Source of the DNA: CAZOKZ01 sp964580585
Lineage (GTDB): Bacteria; Sumerlaeota; Sumerlaeia; SLMS01; JAHLLQ01
Direction of reading: 5' to 3'
DNA length: 33,810 bases
NCBI GenBank assembly: GCA_964580585.1
Contig: CAZOKZ010000049.1
Location: 1-33,810, forward strand
The notes below the pieces were generated by a model that worked only from the letters and a program-made list of their open reading frames with translations, was not told where the DNA came from and did not search any database. The position numbers were made by a program, and so were the translations under genes. Of this stretch, positions 1-7,760 are shown piece by piece (within the stretch, counting starts at the first letter, position 1; each line of letters starts with the position of its first letter).

Positions 1-1502
1 GCCATCAGGGAATCGCCGAGAAAATCCGAACGCGATTTGATGATGCCGGACTTCAGCTCGAAGGCTTCGATAGCATCGAACAATTCTTTGTAGGTGCCAA
101 AGCGGTCGCGCGCGTCTTTGGCCATCATTTTCAGGATAATCTCTGAGAATCCCGCAGGCAGGGACGGGTTGACGGTGCTGGGATTCGGCACGGGCGAGGA
201 AATATGCATGCGCGCGGTTTCGTACGCGCTTTTTCCACGGAAAGGCGGTTGTCCCGTGGCGAGATGAAAAAATGTCGCCCCGAGCGAATACATGTCCGAG
301 CGGAAATTTACCGCGTCGCCGCTGGCTTGTTCCGGGGCGATATACAACGGGGTGCCAACGACGGATTCGCTTTTGAAATCGCCGTCTTCGGCAACCTTTT
401 CCGCTAAACCGAAGTCCACGATTTTCACGTCGCCTTCGTCGGTGATCAGCAAATTACCCGGCTTGATGTCGCGATGGATGACACCTGCCTGATGTGCGCG
501 GCTCAGGCCTCGAATACACTGCTTCATCAGGTTGGTGCACACTTCGAGGGGGACGGTGTCTTCGTCCTTGATCAAATCTTTGAAGGTGTGCCCGGCGACT
601 TTCTCCATCGTGAAGAAATGCAGTCCACCGGCTTCGCCCACGTCATAAACCTGGACGATGTTGGTGTGGGTGAATGTGCCGAGCGTGCGCGCTTCGTTAT
701 AGAAACGTTCGATGAAACTTTCGTCGTTGGCTAAATGCGTTGGTAATGTTTTGAGGGCAACTCTGCGATCGAGTGAAATCTGGGTTGCCTCATAAACGTC
801 GCCCATGCCGCCAGCACCGATTTTGCCTTCCACGCGATAGCCGCCGAGATTGACGCCGATCAGTTCTTCTTTTTCGCCGCGCGTGACGCGTTCAATTTTC
901 TGCAGATCTTCGGCGCTCATCTGGCGCGCTTTGGAAATTTGCGAGGCAGTCAGCGACTTGCTCGACATCGACGAGGACTGCGATTTCGACGTCGTGGCCG
1001 GAGGAGTGGACTCTTTCGGAGCCTCCTGGCCGGGAAAGTATAGCGCGGGCACCGTGGAACTCGGTTCGTCTTCCTCTAAATCGTTGTCGGCAATGTTCTG
1101 CAACGTGTTTGCTTCAGAGGGGTCCAGGTACTCGGTCTCTGCGTGTGCGTCGGGGGGATTGGCATTTTCGATTTCTTCCGGCGACATCATCACCGTTTCG
1201 AGGCCCATCTGAGGATCGACCATGGTGTCCATCTGGTCGTTCATCATGACGGTCTGCTGCAATTCGCCAAGAGCTGCTTGCTCATCGATCAGATAAGGAT
1301 CGTCGGGCATCGAATCGACGATTTCAAAATACACTTCGTCGTCGATCAAATAATGACCATAGAGAACGTCTTCGAGTTTTTCTTCCACAAACTCGGGGGC
1401 AGTGCCATCGGTGATGTCCTGCAATTGTTCGAGCGTCAAATAGCCTCGTTGCAGGACTGTTTCCCAAACGCGCCGGTTGTGGTTTCCAAGAGACGACGAC
1501 AT
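1..1502 (-). CDS. Pkn-type serine/threonine protein kinase, C-terminus beyond the window
   Basis: Hanks-type Ser/Thr kinase, partial: it starts at ATG 1502 and is still open at the window edge (about 500 residues visible). Seen: a glycine-rich loop GAGGMGDVY around residues 228-236, the ATP-binding Lys in VALK at about 251, the catalytic HRDIKPGN loop at 343-350, DFG at 363-365, then a GTPLYIAPEQ activation segment. A long acidic, Ser/Thr-rich linker (about 75-215) precedes the kinase domain. The first 65 residues are helical and contain GYLTLEQLQ and HYLIDDEVY, which resemble the paired helices of MshEN-type domains (weak). No in-frame start was found further upstream and no clear Shine-Dalgarno is visible. 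Kinases of this type phosphorylate Ser/Thr on cytoplasmic targets; a C-terminal sensor or membrane segment could lie outside the window. The substrate is unknown. Confidence 0.93.
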   Translation of the reverse strand, partial: MSSSLGNHNRRVWETVLQRGYLTLEQLQDITDGTAPEFVEEKLEDVLYGHYLIDDEVYFEIVDSMPDDPYLIDEQAALGELQQTVMMNDQMDTMVDPQMGLETVMMSPEEIENANPPDAHAETEYLDPSEANTLQNIADNDLEEDEPSSTVPALYFPGQEAPKESTPPATTSKSQSSSMSSKSLTASQISKARQMSAEDLQKIERVTRGEKEELIGVNLGGYRVEGKIGAGGMGDVYEATQISLDRRVALKTLPTHLANDESFIERFYNEARTLGTFTHTNIVQVYDVGEAGGLHFFTMEKVAGHTFKDLIKDEDTVPLEVCTNLMKQCIRGLSRAHQAGVIHRDIKPGNLLITDEGDVKIVDFGLAEKVAEDGDFKSESVVGTPLYIAPEQASGDAVNFRSDMYSLGATFFHLATGQPPFRGKSAYETARMHISSPVPNPSTVNPSLPAGFSEIILKMMAKDARDRFGTYKELFDAIEAFELKSGIIKSRSDFLGDSLM

Positions 1503-1713
1503 GAGTACGCGGTTATCTTTCGTCAGCCGGAAGTAGGATATGCGTTCTTAACTCGTCTTTTCTATCGTGATGGGGGGTACAAGGCGCAAGCTCTTCTTCA
1601 CACCAAACCATCACCTATTGAAAGTGGCTCATCGTTTGATCGAGGCCAAGGATAAAAGTCACCGATTTGAGGGGAAACCCCGTGGACTGTTTGGTAACGG
1701 ACGATTCAGGTTT

Positions 1714-2703
1714 TCACTCGGGAGTTCCGTATCCTTGGGGATGCGACCGGTGCCACCTCCATGCGTCTTCAACAATAGCGCGCAGATCGCCCTTCTGCGG
1801 TATCCATCTCAGCACGCGACGGGCAAGGGCGCTCGAAGCGACCAACATTGCGGGATCGCCAGCGCGGCGCGGCGATTCGATAGCGGGAATCGGATGCCCA
1901 GTCACCTCACGGCATGTATCGATGACCTGGCGCACGCTGTGGCCTTCGCCATTACCCAGGTTGCATTTTAACGATTCCCCACCAGAAGCCAGGTAATCCA
2001 ACGCGTTCAAATGCGCCGAAGCCAGATCCTCGACGTGCACGTAATCGCGCACGCATGTGCCGTCGGGTGTTGAGTAATCGTTTCCAAAAATGTGGATAGA
2101 TTCGCGCTGGCCGAGGGCCACTTGCAGCACGAGCGGAATCAGGTGCGATTCGGGGGTGTGGTCTTCGCCGCGTTGTTGGGTGGCGCCCGCCGCGTTGAAA
2201 TACCTCAGGCAAACACCGCGCAGACCATGTGCCGTGCCAAACGCATCGATCGTTTGCTCGATGAACCGCTTGGTCATCCCGTACGGGTTGATGGGAGTGG
2301 TGGGGTGATCTTCGGTCAGAGGCGTTTCGAGCGGTTCGCCATAGACCGCGGCGGTGGAGGAAAATGCCAGCTTGTTTACTCCGGCATTTTTCATGGCGGT
2401 GAACAACGAGATCGACCCGCCAACGTTATTTTCGATGTATTTTCCGGGATTTTTAACCGATTCGCCCACCAGAGAATAGGCGGCAAAGTGAACGACGGCT
2501 TCGATTTGGTGAGTGCGGAGCAAATGTTCGATTTTTGACGTATCGTGCAATCCGCACTCGGCAAAAACAGCTTCGGAAAACACCGCTTCTCGATGCCCAG
2601 TGGTCAGATTATCCACCACCACCACGCGGTCGCCTCGCGCAAGAAGCGCCTCGACCGTGGCGCTTCCGATATAGCCTGCTCCGCCTGTTACCAAAACATT
2701 CAT
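1714..2703 (-). CDS. galE: UDP-glucose 4-epimerase GalE
   Basis: Extended short-chain dehydrogenase of 329 residues that interconverts UDP-glucose and UDP-galactose with bound NAD, supplying galactose units for surface polysaccharide. Seen: N-terminal Rossmann motif GGAGYIG (G7, G10, G13), the HFAAYSLVGES segment, SST at 115-117 and the catalytic YGMTK (Tyr141, Lys145). The body contains RYFNAAGA and the C-terminal half carries the HVEDLASAH and NLGNGEG motifs typical of GalE. The start at 2703 gives the normal MNVLVTGG beginning and has AAAGGCAG upstream; the reading frame continues further upstream but that part looks non-coding. It is divergent from the glycosyltransferase at 2819. A GalE-like epimerase acting on UDP-GlcNAc or another sugar cannot be excluded. 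Confidence 0.95.
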   Translation of the reverse strand: MNVLVTGGAGYIGSATVEALLARGDRVVVVDNLTTGHREAVFSEAVFAECGLHDTSKIEHLLRTHQIEAVVHFAAYSLVGESVKNPGKYIENNVGGSISLFTAMKNAGVNKLAFSSTAAVYGEPLETPLTEDHPTTPINPYGMTKRFIEQTIDAFGTAHGLRGVCLRYFNAAGATQQRGEDHTPESHLIPLVLQVALGQRESIHIFGNDYSTPDGTCVRDYVHVEDLASAHLNALDYLASGGESLKCNLGNGEGHSVRQVIDTCREVTGHPIPAIESPRRAGDPAMLVASSALARRVLRWIPQKGDLRAIVEDAWRWHRSHPQGYGTPE

Positions 2704-2731
2704 ACAGTGATCTGCCTTTGGAAACGACTGG

Positions 2732-2760
2732 TAAATACTCGGGGGCAATTTGCGCGACAA
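2732..2760 (-). promoter_or_regulatory. Candidate sigma-70 promoter for galE
   Basis: On the minus strand TTGTCG (2760-2755) and TATTTA (2737-2732) are separated by exactly 17 bases, and the -10 box is 28 bases upstream of the galE ATG. Assignment is by consensus match only. Confidence 0.4.
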
Positions 2761-2769
2761 ACGCAAAGA

Positions 2770-2790
2770 GACGCAAGGCTCGCTTGCGTC
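2770..2790. repeat. Perfect 8-bp inverted repeat in the galE/glycosyltransferase divergent region
   Basis: GACGCAAG (2770-2777) and CTTGCGTC (2783-2790) form a perfect stem with a 5-base loop, followed by CCTTTTTGGG. It lies in the 5' leader of the glycosyltransferase and just upstream of the galE promoter candidate. It could be an operator, a leader hairpin or an attenuator; sequence alone does not decide. Confidence 0.45.
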
Positions 2791-2818
2791 CCTTTTTGGG
2801 TTAGGGCAATTGTTTCTC

Positions 2819-4168
2819 ATGAGTCCTCGACCCAACCTGTTGATGGTCAGTTATTTTTATCCTCCTGCGGCCACGGGAGTGCGCCGGGTGTTGTCGTTGG
2901 TTCGGCATTTGCCGGAAAACGGGTGGTATCCGGTGGTTTTGGCCTGCAAGCCGGTTCGCGGGGCGGGTTTCGATCCCGAACCGCTACTGGACGAGCGTGT
3001 TCGTGCCGCGCCTGTGGTACGGGCTGGATCGATGGACCCTTATCGGTTGATGCAAATTTTGCGACCCGAGCAACATCTGGGTGGAGCTGCGACCCCCTCG
3101 GCTGCATTGGGCAATAAATCCGGACGGACCGAGCGGCGCGTGATGGATTTCCTGCGCCGTCATGTTTTTTTGCCCGACGACCGCCGCGGTTGGATTCCGT
3201 TTGCGATTGCACGAGGTGTGCGGTTGGTGCGGCGGCATCAGGTGCGGGTCATTTATTCCAGCAATTACCCACAGAGCGCTCATGTTGTAGCGGCGGGGAT
3301 TCGGTTGCTGACCGGCGTGCCGTGGTTGGCGGATTTCCGCGACGGCTGGACCCAGAACCCGGTTTTTTATCGCCCCGGAAATCTATTGATTCGATTCGGT
3401 CAACGCGTGCTCGAACGTTATGTTGCACGCCACGCCGAGCAAATTGTGACCGTTTCGCCACCGATTACCCGGCATTTAAGTCACTTTCGCCAAAGTTGTT
3501 CAAATCCAGTAATAACAATATTCAACGGATTCGATCCGGAAGAGTTCGAGTTGGCTTCGACGATGGGAGAAACCGGTGAGCCGCTCAATCCGGGGTGCTT
3601 GACAATTTTATGCGCCGGTTCGTTTTTTGGGCGAAGACGTCCAGACGTCTTTTTGGCAGCGGTCAGTCGATTGTTGCGTGCGCGACCCGTTTGGCGAGAC
3701 CGCTTGCGGGTGCGGTTTCGGAGTGTTTTTTCTCCGCGTGAAAATCGACTGGTCGAACGGCTCAATCTGAAGGAGGTGGTCGAAGTATTGCCACCAATTC
3801 CGTTTCACGAATGCCTGCGCGAGCAGCAACGCGCGGACGCTTGTTTGTTGATCTTGGAACGGGGGCCAGGAAGCGATATTATGGTCAGTCAGAAGATTTT
3901 CGAGTACTTGGCTTCTGGTCGTCCAGTGTTTGCCGATGTGCCCGAAGGCGCGGCGGCGGAGTTACTGGCGATGACCGGTGGAGCAAGTGTTGGGATGGAT
4001 GAATCGCCGGGCGCGATGGCGCGGCGGTTGCACCGTTTCCTGGGCCAGGTGGCGAATGGGACGGCTCCAAAGTCCAATAAACGGCGTCTAAATCGTTTCG
4101 AGCGAGCGATTCAGGCACGCGAGATCGCGAAATTACTGGATCGTATTGCCTTGGAGGCGAAAGAGTAA
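2819..4168 (+). CDS. Glycosyltransferase, GT4/GT-B type
   Basis: Putative GT-B fold glycosyltransferase of 449 residues, cytoplasmic or membrane-peripheral. Seen: the N-terminal signature SYFYPPAATGVRR (11-23) followed by LPENGWYPVVL, as in exopolysaccharide GT4 enzymes; an acceptor-domain stretch with YSSNYPQSAH and PWLADFRDGW; and a C-terminal donor-binding part with ILCAGSFFGRRRPDVF and MVSQKIFEYLASGRPV, matching the nucleotide-sugar site of WcaI-like proteins. The ATG at 2819 is preferred because the family usually starts just before the YFYPP motif; the upstream frame extension is not conserved-looking. It diverges from galE, which fits a shared polysaccharide role. Donor and acceptor sugars cannot be named. 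Confidence 0.85.
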   Translation: MSPRPNLLMVSYFYPPAATGVRRVLSLVRHLPENGWYPVVLACKPVRGAGFDPEPLLDERVRAAPVVRAGSMDPYRLMQILRPEQHLGGAATPSAALGNKSGRTERRVMDFLRRHVFLPDDRRGWIPFAIARGVRLVRRHQVRVIYSSNYPQSAHVVAAGIRLLTGVPWLADFRDGWTQNPVFYRPGNLLIRFGQRVLERYVARHAEQIVTVSPPITRHLSHFRQSCSNPVITIFNGFDPEEFELASTMGETGEPLNPGCLTILCAGSFFGRRRPDVFLAAVSRLLRARPVWRDRLRVRFRSVFSPRENRLVERLNLKEVVEVLPPIPFHECLREQQRADACLLILERGPGSDIMVSQKIFEYLASGRPVFADVPEGAAAELLAMTGGASVGMDESPGAMARRLHRFLGQVANGTAPKSNKRRLNRFERAIQAREIAKLLDRIALEAKE

Positions 4169-4199
4169 TCTAAATCGGGGCTTTAGCAGAAATTACGAT

Positions 4200-4229
4200 T
4201 TGCATCCTTGAATCCCCAAGGCGTAATGT
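4200..4229 (+). promoter_or_regulatory. Candidate promoter for the pilB operon
   Basis: TTGCAT (4200-4205) and TAATGT (4224-4229) are 18 bases apart and 54 bases upstream of the pilB start. The spacer contains a weak 5-bp stem (CCTTG/CAAGG). This is a marginal consensus match. Confidence 0.3.
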
Positions 4230-4282
4230 TAAATCTGCACATTGGGAAGACGCGCCTTGAAAACGATGAGTGAGGTGGATTT

Positions 4283-6370
4283 ATGGCTCGCCAAGAAGAA
4301 TCGAAAACCAAGGATGTCCGCAAGGATATGGAGCTGCTGATTCGTTTGGAAGCGGCTACCAGCGCGGCAAGAGGGCCGCGTTATTCGGGCGGAACGGTTC
4401 CGCGAGGCGAGCATGCGACCAAGCCCGGCGGCCATCGGCCTACGCAACCCGGCGGTCCGAATCTTCATGGCGAGCATGCCACGAAACCCGGTTCCCATGT
4501 TCCGCCTAAATCAGGCAAGCCTGGTGCTCCGGAAGATGAATTGGCGACCTGGATTTCCTCACATAAACCAATGGGCGGGGCGGCTATTGGCGACGATCAG
4601 GCGTTGGAACTTGAATTACCGACCGAGATGGAAATGGTCCGTCAACTGACCGAAAAGGTCGGTTTGTCCTATGCGAATATTTCTGATTTTGAACTGGATA
4701 CACGAGAGGCGGAATCGGTTCGTGGATACATTCCGGGGGCTCTTTGTCGTGATCGCCGAATAATTCCGCTCCTGGAAGAACGTCCCGAGGGCGCTCGCCC
4801 CATTCTGACCATCGCGATCAGCGACCCGCTCGACATTACGATCATCGACGATTTGCGTCTGTTGCTTCCCGAGCACGATATCGAAGCCGTTGTGATCAAT
4901 GAATCGGATATTATCGACGCGATCGATCGATTCTACGGTCTGGGTGAGGAATCCATGGACTCGATGATCGAGGCCCTGGATCAGGAAGTCGGCAAGGATG
5001 AGGTGAGCGATCCTACTCAGCGCGGTATCGAGATCGATCCGGAGTCGTTGGCGAACGATCCCCCGGTTATCAAGCTTGTCAACATGCTGCTGATGTTGGC
5101 GATCCAGGACCGCGCGTCCGACTTGCACATCGAGCCGTTTCAAGGCGTTTTGCGCATCCGGTATCGTGTGGACGGTGTGCTGCGTGAAATTCCCGCGCCG
5201 CCGAAAAGCCTTCAGCCCGGCTTGATCAGCCGTCTGAAGGTTATGTCGAACATGAATATTTCCGAAACGCGCGTGCCCCAGGACGGTCGTATCCGGCTTT
5301 CGATTTCAGGTAAGGAAATCGACCTTCGTGTCGCCTCTGTGCCAACGGTCCACGGTGAATCGATCGTGATGCGTGTGCTCGACAAGAGCACGATGATGAT
5401 CGGTATTCGCCAGTTGGGTTTCCAGAAAGAAGTACTCGACACGTTATTGGACGAAGCGCGCAAACCGAACGGTATCGTGTTGGTGACCGGGCCAACAGGT
5501 TGCGGAAAAACGACGACGCTCTATTCGGTGATCAGTGAAATTTTCGATTCCGGTTTGAAATTCATTACCACCGAAGATCCGGTGGAATATGAGTTGCCCG
5601 GCATTGTTCAGGTGAACATTAACGCGAAGGTCAAGCTGACGTTTGCCGCGTGTTTGCGTAGTATTCTGCGTCAGGACCCCGACGTTATTCTGGTCGGGGA
5701 AATTCGCGACGTGGAAACGGCTTCTATCGCGATTCAGGCCGCGCTCACGGGCCACATGGTGACCTCGACGCTGCATACGAACTCGGCTGCGGCCACCGTG
5801 ACGCGTCTGGTCGATATGGGCATCGAGCCGTTCCTGCTCACTTCGACGTTGCGTTGCGTGGTGGGGCAACGTCTGATTCGTACCATCTGCCCATCTTGCA
5901 AGGAACCCTACATTCCAACGGACGACGAGTTGGAAGAGTTTGCCGTCTTGCGCGAAGAAGTCGAAGATATCACCTTCTTCAAAGGACGTGGCTGTGACGA
6001 TTGCCACTTTACCGGGTATAAAGGTCGTTTGGGAATTTTCGAGGTGATGAAGGCCACGGAGGAACTTTGCGAGTTGATCCTCCAGAAAGCGCCGACGGAC
6101 GATGTTCACGCGCTTGCCGTGCACCAGGGAATGCAGACGATGCGCAGCGATGGTTGGCTGAAGGTTTGTCTGGGAGCGACGACCTTCGAGGAAGTAGCCC
6201 GCCAGACGCCGCGTGAAACGGAAGAAACCGCTGCGGCGGAAATGGCTTCGGCCAAACGTTCGCTCGAAAAGATCGATGCGGTACGTCGCCAGCGCGAAGA
6301 AGAGGACAACAGAGGATTCGATTTGGACGACGGAAGCGAAGAGTTTGGCGTTCCACAAATCGAAGAATAA
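4283..6370 (+). CDS. pilB: Type IV pilus assembly ATPase PilB (GspE/PulE family)
   Basis: Cytoplasmic hexameric ATPase that drives pilin polymerisation, 695 residues. Seen in order: a Gly/Pro/His-rich N-terminal extension with two copies of GEHATKPG (42-49 and 63-70); the C-terminal half of an MshEN/GspE-N domain (about 115-225, with IPGALCRDRRIIPL and TIAISDPLD); the N2 domain (about 260-345, including RASDLHIEP and RLKVM); Walker A GPTGCGKTTT (403-412); Walker B DVILVGEIRD (467-476); a His box GHMVTSTLHT; and the zinc tetracysteine C536, C539, C571, C574 typical of PilB/GspE rather than PilT. The first half of the MshEN domain seems missing or replaced by the repeat-rich tail. GAGGTGG at 4272-4278 supports the start. 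It heads a four-gene operon. GspE of a type II secretion system is the alternative; pilT at 17509 favours pili. Confidence 0.94.
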   Translation: MARQEESKTKDVRKDMELLIRLEAATSAARGPRYSGGTVPRGEHATKPGGHRPTQPGGPNLHGEHATKPGSHVPPKSGKPGAPEDELATWISSHKPMGGAAIGDDQALELELPTEMEMVRQLTEKVGLSYANISDFELDTREAESVRGYIPGALCRDRRIIPLLEERPEGARPILTIAISDPLDITIIDDLRLLLPEHDIEAVVINESDIIDAIDRFYGLGEESMDSMIEALDQEVGKDEVSDPTQRGIEIDPESLANDPPVIKLVNMLLMLAIQDRASDLHIEPFQGVLRIRYRVDGVLREIPAPPKSLQPGLISRLKVMSNMNISETRVPQDGRIRLSISGKEIDLRVASVPTVHGESIVMRVLDKSTMMIGIRQLGFQKEVLDTLLDEARKPNGIVLVTGPTGCGKTTTLYSVISEIFDSGLKFITTEDPVEYELPGIVQVNINAKVKLTFAACLRSILRQDPDVILVGEIRDVETASIAIQAALTGHMVTSTLHTNSAAATVTRLVDMGIEPFLLTSTLRCVVGQRLIRTICPSCKEPYIPTDDELEEFAVLREEVEDITFFKGRGCDDCHFTGYKGRLGIFEVMKATEELCELILQKAPTDDVHALAVHQGMQTMRSDGWLKVCLGATTFEEVARQTPRETEETAAAEMASAKRSLEKIDAVRRQREEEDNRGFDLDDGSEEFGVPQIEE
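4406..4492 (+). repeat. In-frame 24-nt repeat pair in the pilB N-terminal tail
   Basis: Positions 4406-4429 and 4469-4492 are near-identical 24-mers encoding GEHATKPG, 63 nt (21 codons) apart. The intervening sequence is also Gly, Pro and His rich, suggesting a decayed tandem duplication in a disordered linker. Confidence 0.7.
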
Positions 6371-6391
6371 GGTGCTTTTTGGGGGAGCACC
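6371..6391 (+). other. Stem-loop directly after the pilB stop codon
   Basis: GGTGCT (6371-6376) pairs with AGCACC (6386-6391) around a T/G-rich 9-base loop, starting at the first base after the TAA. No T run follows, so it is more likely an mRNA-processing or stabilising hairpin, or a leaky attenuator, than a full terminator. It lies in the 106-bp gap before the next operon gene. Confidence 0.4.
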
Positions 6392-6476
6392 GAACTTTAT
6401 GTGAAAGTTGCGATTGGGCATCGTTTGGGGTGTGGCCGCTTTATGCGGACAAACGAGTAACTGACGAGGTTTACCG

Positions 6477-7175
6477 ATGGCAGAGTTGGCAGCGAGTGCG
6501 AAGAAACTCGGGGATATCCTTCTGAAGGAAGGATTAATCAATGAGGACCAGTTCGCTCAGGGCTTCAAGGAATACGAGGCTGGCGAGCGACCGCTGTCGC
6601 GTGTTTTAATTGAAATGGGTGCGATTAACGAAGGCACCAAAATCGGCATTTTACACAAGAAGATGGGGTGCGACCTCATCAGCTTGAAAAACGCCGCTCC
6701 GCGACCAGATGTGGTGGGGATGGTACCGCGTTCTTTCTGTGAAAAGCATAATGTGATTCCCTTGCGAGTCGAAGATTCCAAGTTGGTGGTTGCAATGGAC
6801 GATCCGACGGATGCTCGTACGGTTCGTTTGATGGAAGAAGCCACCAGCATGACGGTGAAACCGTATCTGGCGCGGTTGTCGGAAATTCGAGAAGCCATCG
6901 AGAATCTGCCGAAAACGGCGGGAGCCGGGCCTCGAAAAGCCAGCCAATTACGCAAAACTTTGGCAGTGATCTCCCTGCTGACAATTTGCCTGGTGCCGAT
7001 TGCAGTGTTTCTCGGGCTGCTGCTCTATCATCCACCGTTTCAGAAAGCCTATAAAGAGTTGCAACTGGAGCCTTTCGAGCAGGGGTTGATCTTCTTGTTG
7101 GGCTGGAGCCTGTGGGCGATTATCGCTTATTGGATCAATGACGTGATTTTCAGCGTGAAGGAAGAGACCGCCTGA
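6477..7175 (+). CDS. Stand-alone MshEN (GspE N-terminal) domain protein with two membrane helices
   Basis: A 232-residue protein without an ATPase core. Seen: residues 10-65 carry two helical motifs, KLGDILLKEGLINEDQF and LSRVLIEMGAINEGTKIG, the arrangement that in MshEN domains can bind cyclic di-GMP; 68-145 complete the GspE-N fold (VPRSFCEKHNVIPLRV, LVVAMDDPTDARTV). Two hydrophobic segments follow, about 161-183 and 202-224, with no signal peptide, so the domain should face the cytoplasm on an inner-membrane anchor. GAGG seven bases upstream supports the start. It lies 106 bp after pilB, whose own MshEN domain appears to be only a C-terminal half. I infer a membrane partner or regulator of PilB; c-di-GMP binding is untested. 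Confidence 0.8.
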   Translation: MAELAASAKKLGDILLKEGLINEDQFAQGFKEYEAGERPLSRVLIEMGAINEGTKIGILHKKMGCDLISLKNAAPRPDVVGMVPRSFCEKHNVIPLRVEDSKLVVAMDDPTDARTVRLMEEATSMTVKPYLARLSEIREAIENLPKTAGAGPRKASQLRKTLAVISLLTICLVPIAVFLGLLLYHPPFQKAYKELQLEPFEQGLIFLLGWSLWAIIAYWINDVIFSVKEETA

Positions 7176-7199
7176 TTGAGTAACGATTTGGGGATTCCA

Positions 7200-7760
7200 A
7201 TGCGTCGGATGATCGCCTGCGTTCGTCAAAGCGTTTTGGCTGCCCTGTTGATGGCGGTCGTGCTCTTTCAGGCGTCGTGCGCGATCTTCAAAACCCGCTC
7301 TGAAGTACCCGCCAATCAAGCCAAGGTGCTTTTGCAGTACGAATGGACTTCGCAGGATACACACGCCAAGGAATCGTTATTTTCAATCTATCGTGGCAGT
7401 GCGCGCACGGGTCCATTCAAGCAGGTAAACGAAAAGCCGGTTGCGTTGTCGGGCCATCGCGAGGGAGAAATCGTCACCGTCTTCAAGGACGTTGATGTTC
7501 GGTTGGGCGAAGAGTACTTCTACTATATGGAGCGACTCGACCCTTCCGGCGCCGCAGTGAAAATAGCTCCGGTGGCACAGGTAAAGGCGGTTTTGCCCCT
7601 TCAGCCGACCGACTACGCGGATTATTATCGGATGACGGAGCGACGGGAAAAGGCTCTGCGTCCGGTAAAAGTGGATAAACCGAAAGAAAAGAAAGCTAAA
7701 AAGCCGTCAAAAGCTACAAGCACCCCAACGTCCCGGCCACAATCCCGGTCGAATGAATGA
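7200..7760 (+). CDS. Small exported protein, possible lipoprotein, FN3-like
   Basis: A 186-residue protein of unknown function. Seen: a signal sequence with Arg residues then LAALLMAVVLF ending QASC; Cys27 might be lipidated, but Gln at the -3 position is a poor lipobox. Residues about 40-135 look like a small beta-sandwich (YEWTSQDTH, YFYYMERLDPSG), similar in style to fibronectin type III domains. The C-terminal 45 residues are a Lys/Pro/Ser/Thr-rich basic tail. The ATG at 7200 is preferred over a TTG at 7176 because TTGGGGA precedes it and it gives a proper signal peptide. Its stop overlaps the next gene's possible ATG (ATGA at 7757-7760), indicating translational coupling. I infer an outer-membrane or periplasmic accessory of the pilus operon. 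Confidence 0.7.
   Translation: MRRMIACVRQSVLAALLMAVVLFQASCAIFKTRSEVPANQAKVLLQYEWTSQDTHAKESLFSIYRGSARTGPFKQVNEKPVALSGHREGEIVTVFKDVDVRLGEEYFYYMERLDPSGAAVKIAPVAQVKAVLPLQPTDYADYYRMTERREKALRPVKVDKPKEKKAKKPSKATSTPTSRPQSRSNE

Noticed and set aside
5444..6541. Minus-strand frame opposite pilB
   Set aside because: Opposite the Walker and zinc-binding parts of pilB; no start site or domain.
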